Below are positions 60,963-64,000 of a stretch of 64,000 bases of DNA, piece after piece. The stretch lies in NCBI RefSeq assembly GCF_964204645.1, contig NC_134035.1, forward strand, positions 4,156,501 through 4,220,500, read 5' to 3'. The first letter of the stretch is position 1; each line of letters begins with the position of its first letter. The notes under the pieces were generated by a model. The model searched no databases, had not been told where the DNA came from, and saw only the letters and a program-made list of their open reading frames with translations. This DNA is from Tubulanus polymorphus. Lineage: Eukaryota; Nemertea; Palaeonemertea; Tubulaniformes; Tubulanidae. Made by a program: the position numbers and the translations under genes.

Positions 60963-62106
60963 ATACACAGATCGAATTCTCCACAAACGCCCCTAATACG
61001 CTAATACACGAAGAACTTTATTATTGCAAATATTTTTCCTACTGGTCTTGTTTTCGAATAACATTCGCCTTTCTTCGAACGAAAGATTCTCGATCGATAT
61101 TAAAAATGTCTCTCGTCCCGTTTCTTGGCTATTTTTAGCCCTCGATTCGGAAGCCCGTTTGAACATTTTCTAGGAAACGATTTTCCGCTTTGGAGCTCGT
61201 CTTCTTTTCGATTCTCTTTTTTTGCAATCCAGTCCGATCGAAACTGATCTAATTCGTTCGACGAACGAAATTACTTCTGATTTAACCCGACGACGCGCGA
61301 TATATTGAACTAACCGCGTTTTAGACAGAGTGGGCGATCGCGGCGTTTAAGCCTAACGCGCACGACGCGCCAGGCAAACACGGAAACAAGACACGTGGAC
61401 ATGTTTCCGAGCGTTTCCGAGCGCCGCGTGTGTAGGGCTTTACGAAATCGGCAGTTATTTTGGAGGAAAAAAAAACATTCTTCGCGGTCTCGAACCCTAC
61501 TCAAACCGCCAGTGGAAATAGACGCATCGGAAATGCAAGTCCGCAGTTCGGCGTCTTACGTATCGACGTATAGAAAAAATCAATTGCGCTTTGATGCGAT
61601 CCGCTTAAACAAACGCGTCTTATAGCTGATGATAATTCACGACTGATTACCGTACGCTCGCACGTATGGAATTTTTTTCGACGACGACGAGGAATCCAAG
61701 GAATTGAGGAGGCGGCGGGCGATCTCGCGCCGCCGTCGTCGTTTAGGTCAAAGGAGATGCGCGAAATGCAGATGTGCGTTTCTGCGGGGCATTCGCCGAC
61801 GCCGATCAAAGCCGCGGCCCGTAATTCGACGCTATACACGACAACGCGGTTCTATCGTGGAAACAAACGCCTATTACTCGTGTATATGATAATCTAGACC
61901 GTCTTAATTTCGGCGCCGAGCGGTACGAATTAATTGCTGGCTCGGCTTCCGCGGAATATTGTGAAAGTAAACAATACCGCTGTTTTCCGGCCCCACGATG
62001 ACCGCAACCAGTATTACTTTTGTATGTATGAATGTTGAAATTGTACGGTTTACCCAAATTTCGGAAATTAAGGCAATTTTTACCGTTGATTTATGAGATA
62101 GTTGAG

Positions 62107-62370
62107 CAGGGGTGGCAACCTACCTGGAAATCAGGCACAAGTCGGGGGATGTTCTTTTCTTAGAATAAGTCCGGGAATAAAAAAAAGCCAAAAATCACGG
62201 AAAAGGCGGGGATATTTTTTGTTGAGATAGTTAGTAAAATCGCGCGTAAAATCAAACAGATTCCGTTTATATCTTACGTATTCAAATGTGTCAATTGATT
62301 GGATTCTTAGCAGGTAGACTTTGGAAAAACAGCTTAATGTCAGAGAAAAAAGTGGTCAACCCGTAAAAGA
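62107..62370. mobile_element. MITE 'CAGGGGTGGC' (hAT-like), copy 2
   Basis: It starts CAGGGGTGGCAACCTACCTG and shares AAAATCAAACAGATTCCGTT, TATATCTTACGTATTCAAAT and ATTGGATTCTTAGCAGGTAG with the copy in PEX16 intron 4 (24620-24915). The right inverted end is not clear. Confidence 0.6.
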
Positions 62371-64000
62371 ATGAACGTATTTGACCTTTTATGATATGAA
62401 TTTTTATGACCGTTTTTCAATTAGTGTTATGATTTGTAAACATCCATAAACAAACCCTGTCTGTAACTGAGCATAAAACGAGAAGCCATTCGCATACAAT
62501 TCGAGCACGATTAACAATTGCACGGCAACGACAACGCCCGAAAGGTTAAAAGTTTCCGATTGTTTGTTTCTCGAAACTTTCCTCACGATTGTCATTGATA
62601 ATCATCGATTGTAATCGATTCAGGCCGCGCGTTACTATAAAACTTTTTAACGATCGGCTCCGAGTTGAAAATAGACCCCACGGTTTACGCTTGTTTCGTT
62701 GACGAGATCTAAGCGTTAATAAGATTAAAGTTCTGCAGTTGCACGTATGGCGAGTTTGTCAAAAGGTTGAGTCGATGAAATGGTTTGTTTGATCTTTACG
62801 GGAAAACGTAGCCGTCGACGCTGTAGAGGGCCTGATATTTTCTAATAAGGAAGTTAGCACTGTGTAGAAATATAAAATGAATACACCTATATGATAAATA
62901 TGAATATTGTGAATTATAAAGTTATTAGGATATTGAGTCGTCAAAATCAATTACTATTCATTTGTATGTAAATCATCTCTCTGTATCATTATAATGACAT
63001 TTATTACATCATAATGGGATACCGACACTCACCAGATGGCGCAACTAAACACTGAGTCGTTCATATTTGTATAGCATTATTGTACCTAATACAAGGTCAG
63101 AATAAACTTTATTTTACTGAATTTCATGGTGAAAATCAGTAGATTTTCAATGGGAGAATTTCATTTCACAATAAATATAATATTAAGGTGTATAATTACA
63201 ATGTAGTACATTGACCAAATTCAATTTAGTGAGATCACACCCCCAAGTTTAAAGACTGTACCCCAAATGATTGCGGTGGGCGTCAATTGTCAACGTACAT
63301 GAATACTCAATAATAGTACTTCAATGAAATCTGAATTCAATCTTTTGCAAATTTGCAAACAAGTCACCGGATAGAAGATCCACTTTCTCATTCAGTGTAT
63401 GGTACAGATTTCACTGAAAATTGATTTCGCTAATGAGAAAAATCGATTCGAATTTAATTGAAATGTAGAGGGAAATTGAAACGCGATAACCCGGTGCCAC
63501 TAGCGATCCTGGCGGATAATCGCCGAAACCTCGCTTGCCACTGTAGCATTATTACACATTATTATATATGGATGCGGTTTTCGAAAATCGTTGGAAAGGT
63601 GCAACTTTTTCTTGGTTTAACTCGGTTTCAGTTTCGCCGCTTATTGAAATATTGACGTTTGTCCGGGTGAAGTGTGTAATTTGTGAACAATATCGACGTT
63701 AAAACCTTTAGCCGAGTCTGTGTTTTAAAAGCGAACGATCCGTTCTTTTAATATTCCGAACTATGTTATTCGTAATTATTCGGTGCAGTAACCGTGAGCT
63801 TTTTCCAATTTTTCGATTTCTATACCCGAAAACGCCCTGGCAAATCACGACCGATCTATAACGTTTACGATCTTTGTTTTCCCAGAAAGTGATGGCAAAT
63901 GGTCGAGATTTACTTTTATGCTTTAAGGTGCGAAAGATCTTGAAATTCTATAGGTTTTGTTGGTTTTGTTTTTTTTTTTTTTACAAAAAAAGTCGGCTGA
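62371..64000. other. Intergenic DNA to the window edge, no gene supported
   Basis: AT-rich spacer with CpG-rich patches near 63470-63530. A poly(T) tract of about 14 is at 63968-63982. No exon or RNA gene was recognised. Confidence 0.4.

Noticed and set aside
60520-60963. 147-codon Asn-rich ORF
   Set aside because: The second half is an AAT microsatellite and the first half has no domain.

Overview
This is a eukaryotic nuclear window, almost certainly from a marine bilaterian invertebrate. The genes have introns with GT/AG borders, the long spacers carry microsatellites, minisatellites, many short inverted-repeat (MITE-like) elements and a Penelope-like retroelement fragment, and the recognisable proteins are animal ones: a PEX16 peroxin, an archaemetzincin, peptide-type GPCRs and an Alx/Cart1 paired-class homeodomain factor. 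The Alx homeodomain reads like invertebrate (ambulacrarian or spiralian) Alx. The phylum cannot be fixed from the sequence alone.

Layout. 1-3.3 kb: simple-sequence DNA, including 101 uninterrupted GACC units and a 609-bp CT/CCCTCT tract. 3.6-3.7 kb: an orphan minus-strand exon with collagen Gly-X-Y triplets. 3.97-7.66 kb: a four-exon gene for a six-cysteine single-pass membrane protein (Shisa/WBP1/VOPP1-like). 10.55-12.2 kb: a two-exon archaemetzincin gene. 12.15-23.03 kb: a segmental tandem triplication of about 3.6-3.7 kb. Each unit runs from the last 17 codons of the archaemetzincin gene, through a single-exon class A GPCR and a broken Penelope-like reverse transcriptase, to PEX16 exon 1 and the first part of PEX16 intron 1. 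22.7-28.2 kb: the complete ten-exon PEX16 gene, using exon 1 of unit 3. 35.0-41.6 kb: a four-exon Alx gene with TATA box and 5' UTR. 51.8-52.1 kb: a probable minus-strand terminal exon with two C-P-G-x-x-C-P motifs and dibasic sites. The remaining spacers hold repeats, and no further gene could be supported.

The ancestral order seems to have been archaemetzincin, GPCR (with a Penelope fragment just after its stop), PEX16, Alx. Tandem duplication then gave three GPCR genes and two spare PEX16 first exons. At both internal junctions the spare PEX16 exon 1 reads, without a stop, through intron 1 into the archaemetzincin C-terminal codons in their native frame, giving a 122-codon chimeric ORF. 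In unit 1 the splice donor of that exon is destroyed (GT to CT). GPCR copies 1 and 3 are nearly identical. Copy 2 has diverged, mainly in segments expected to face the ligand. This triplication, with its nascent chimeric ORFs, is the most interesting system in the window. Exon borders were inferred by hand from reading frame, splice consensus and remembered family sequence.
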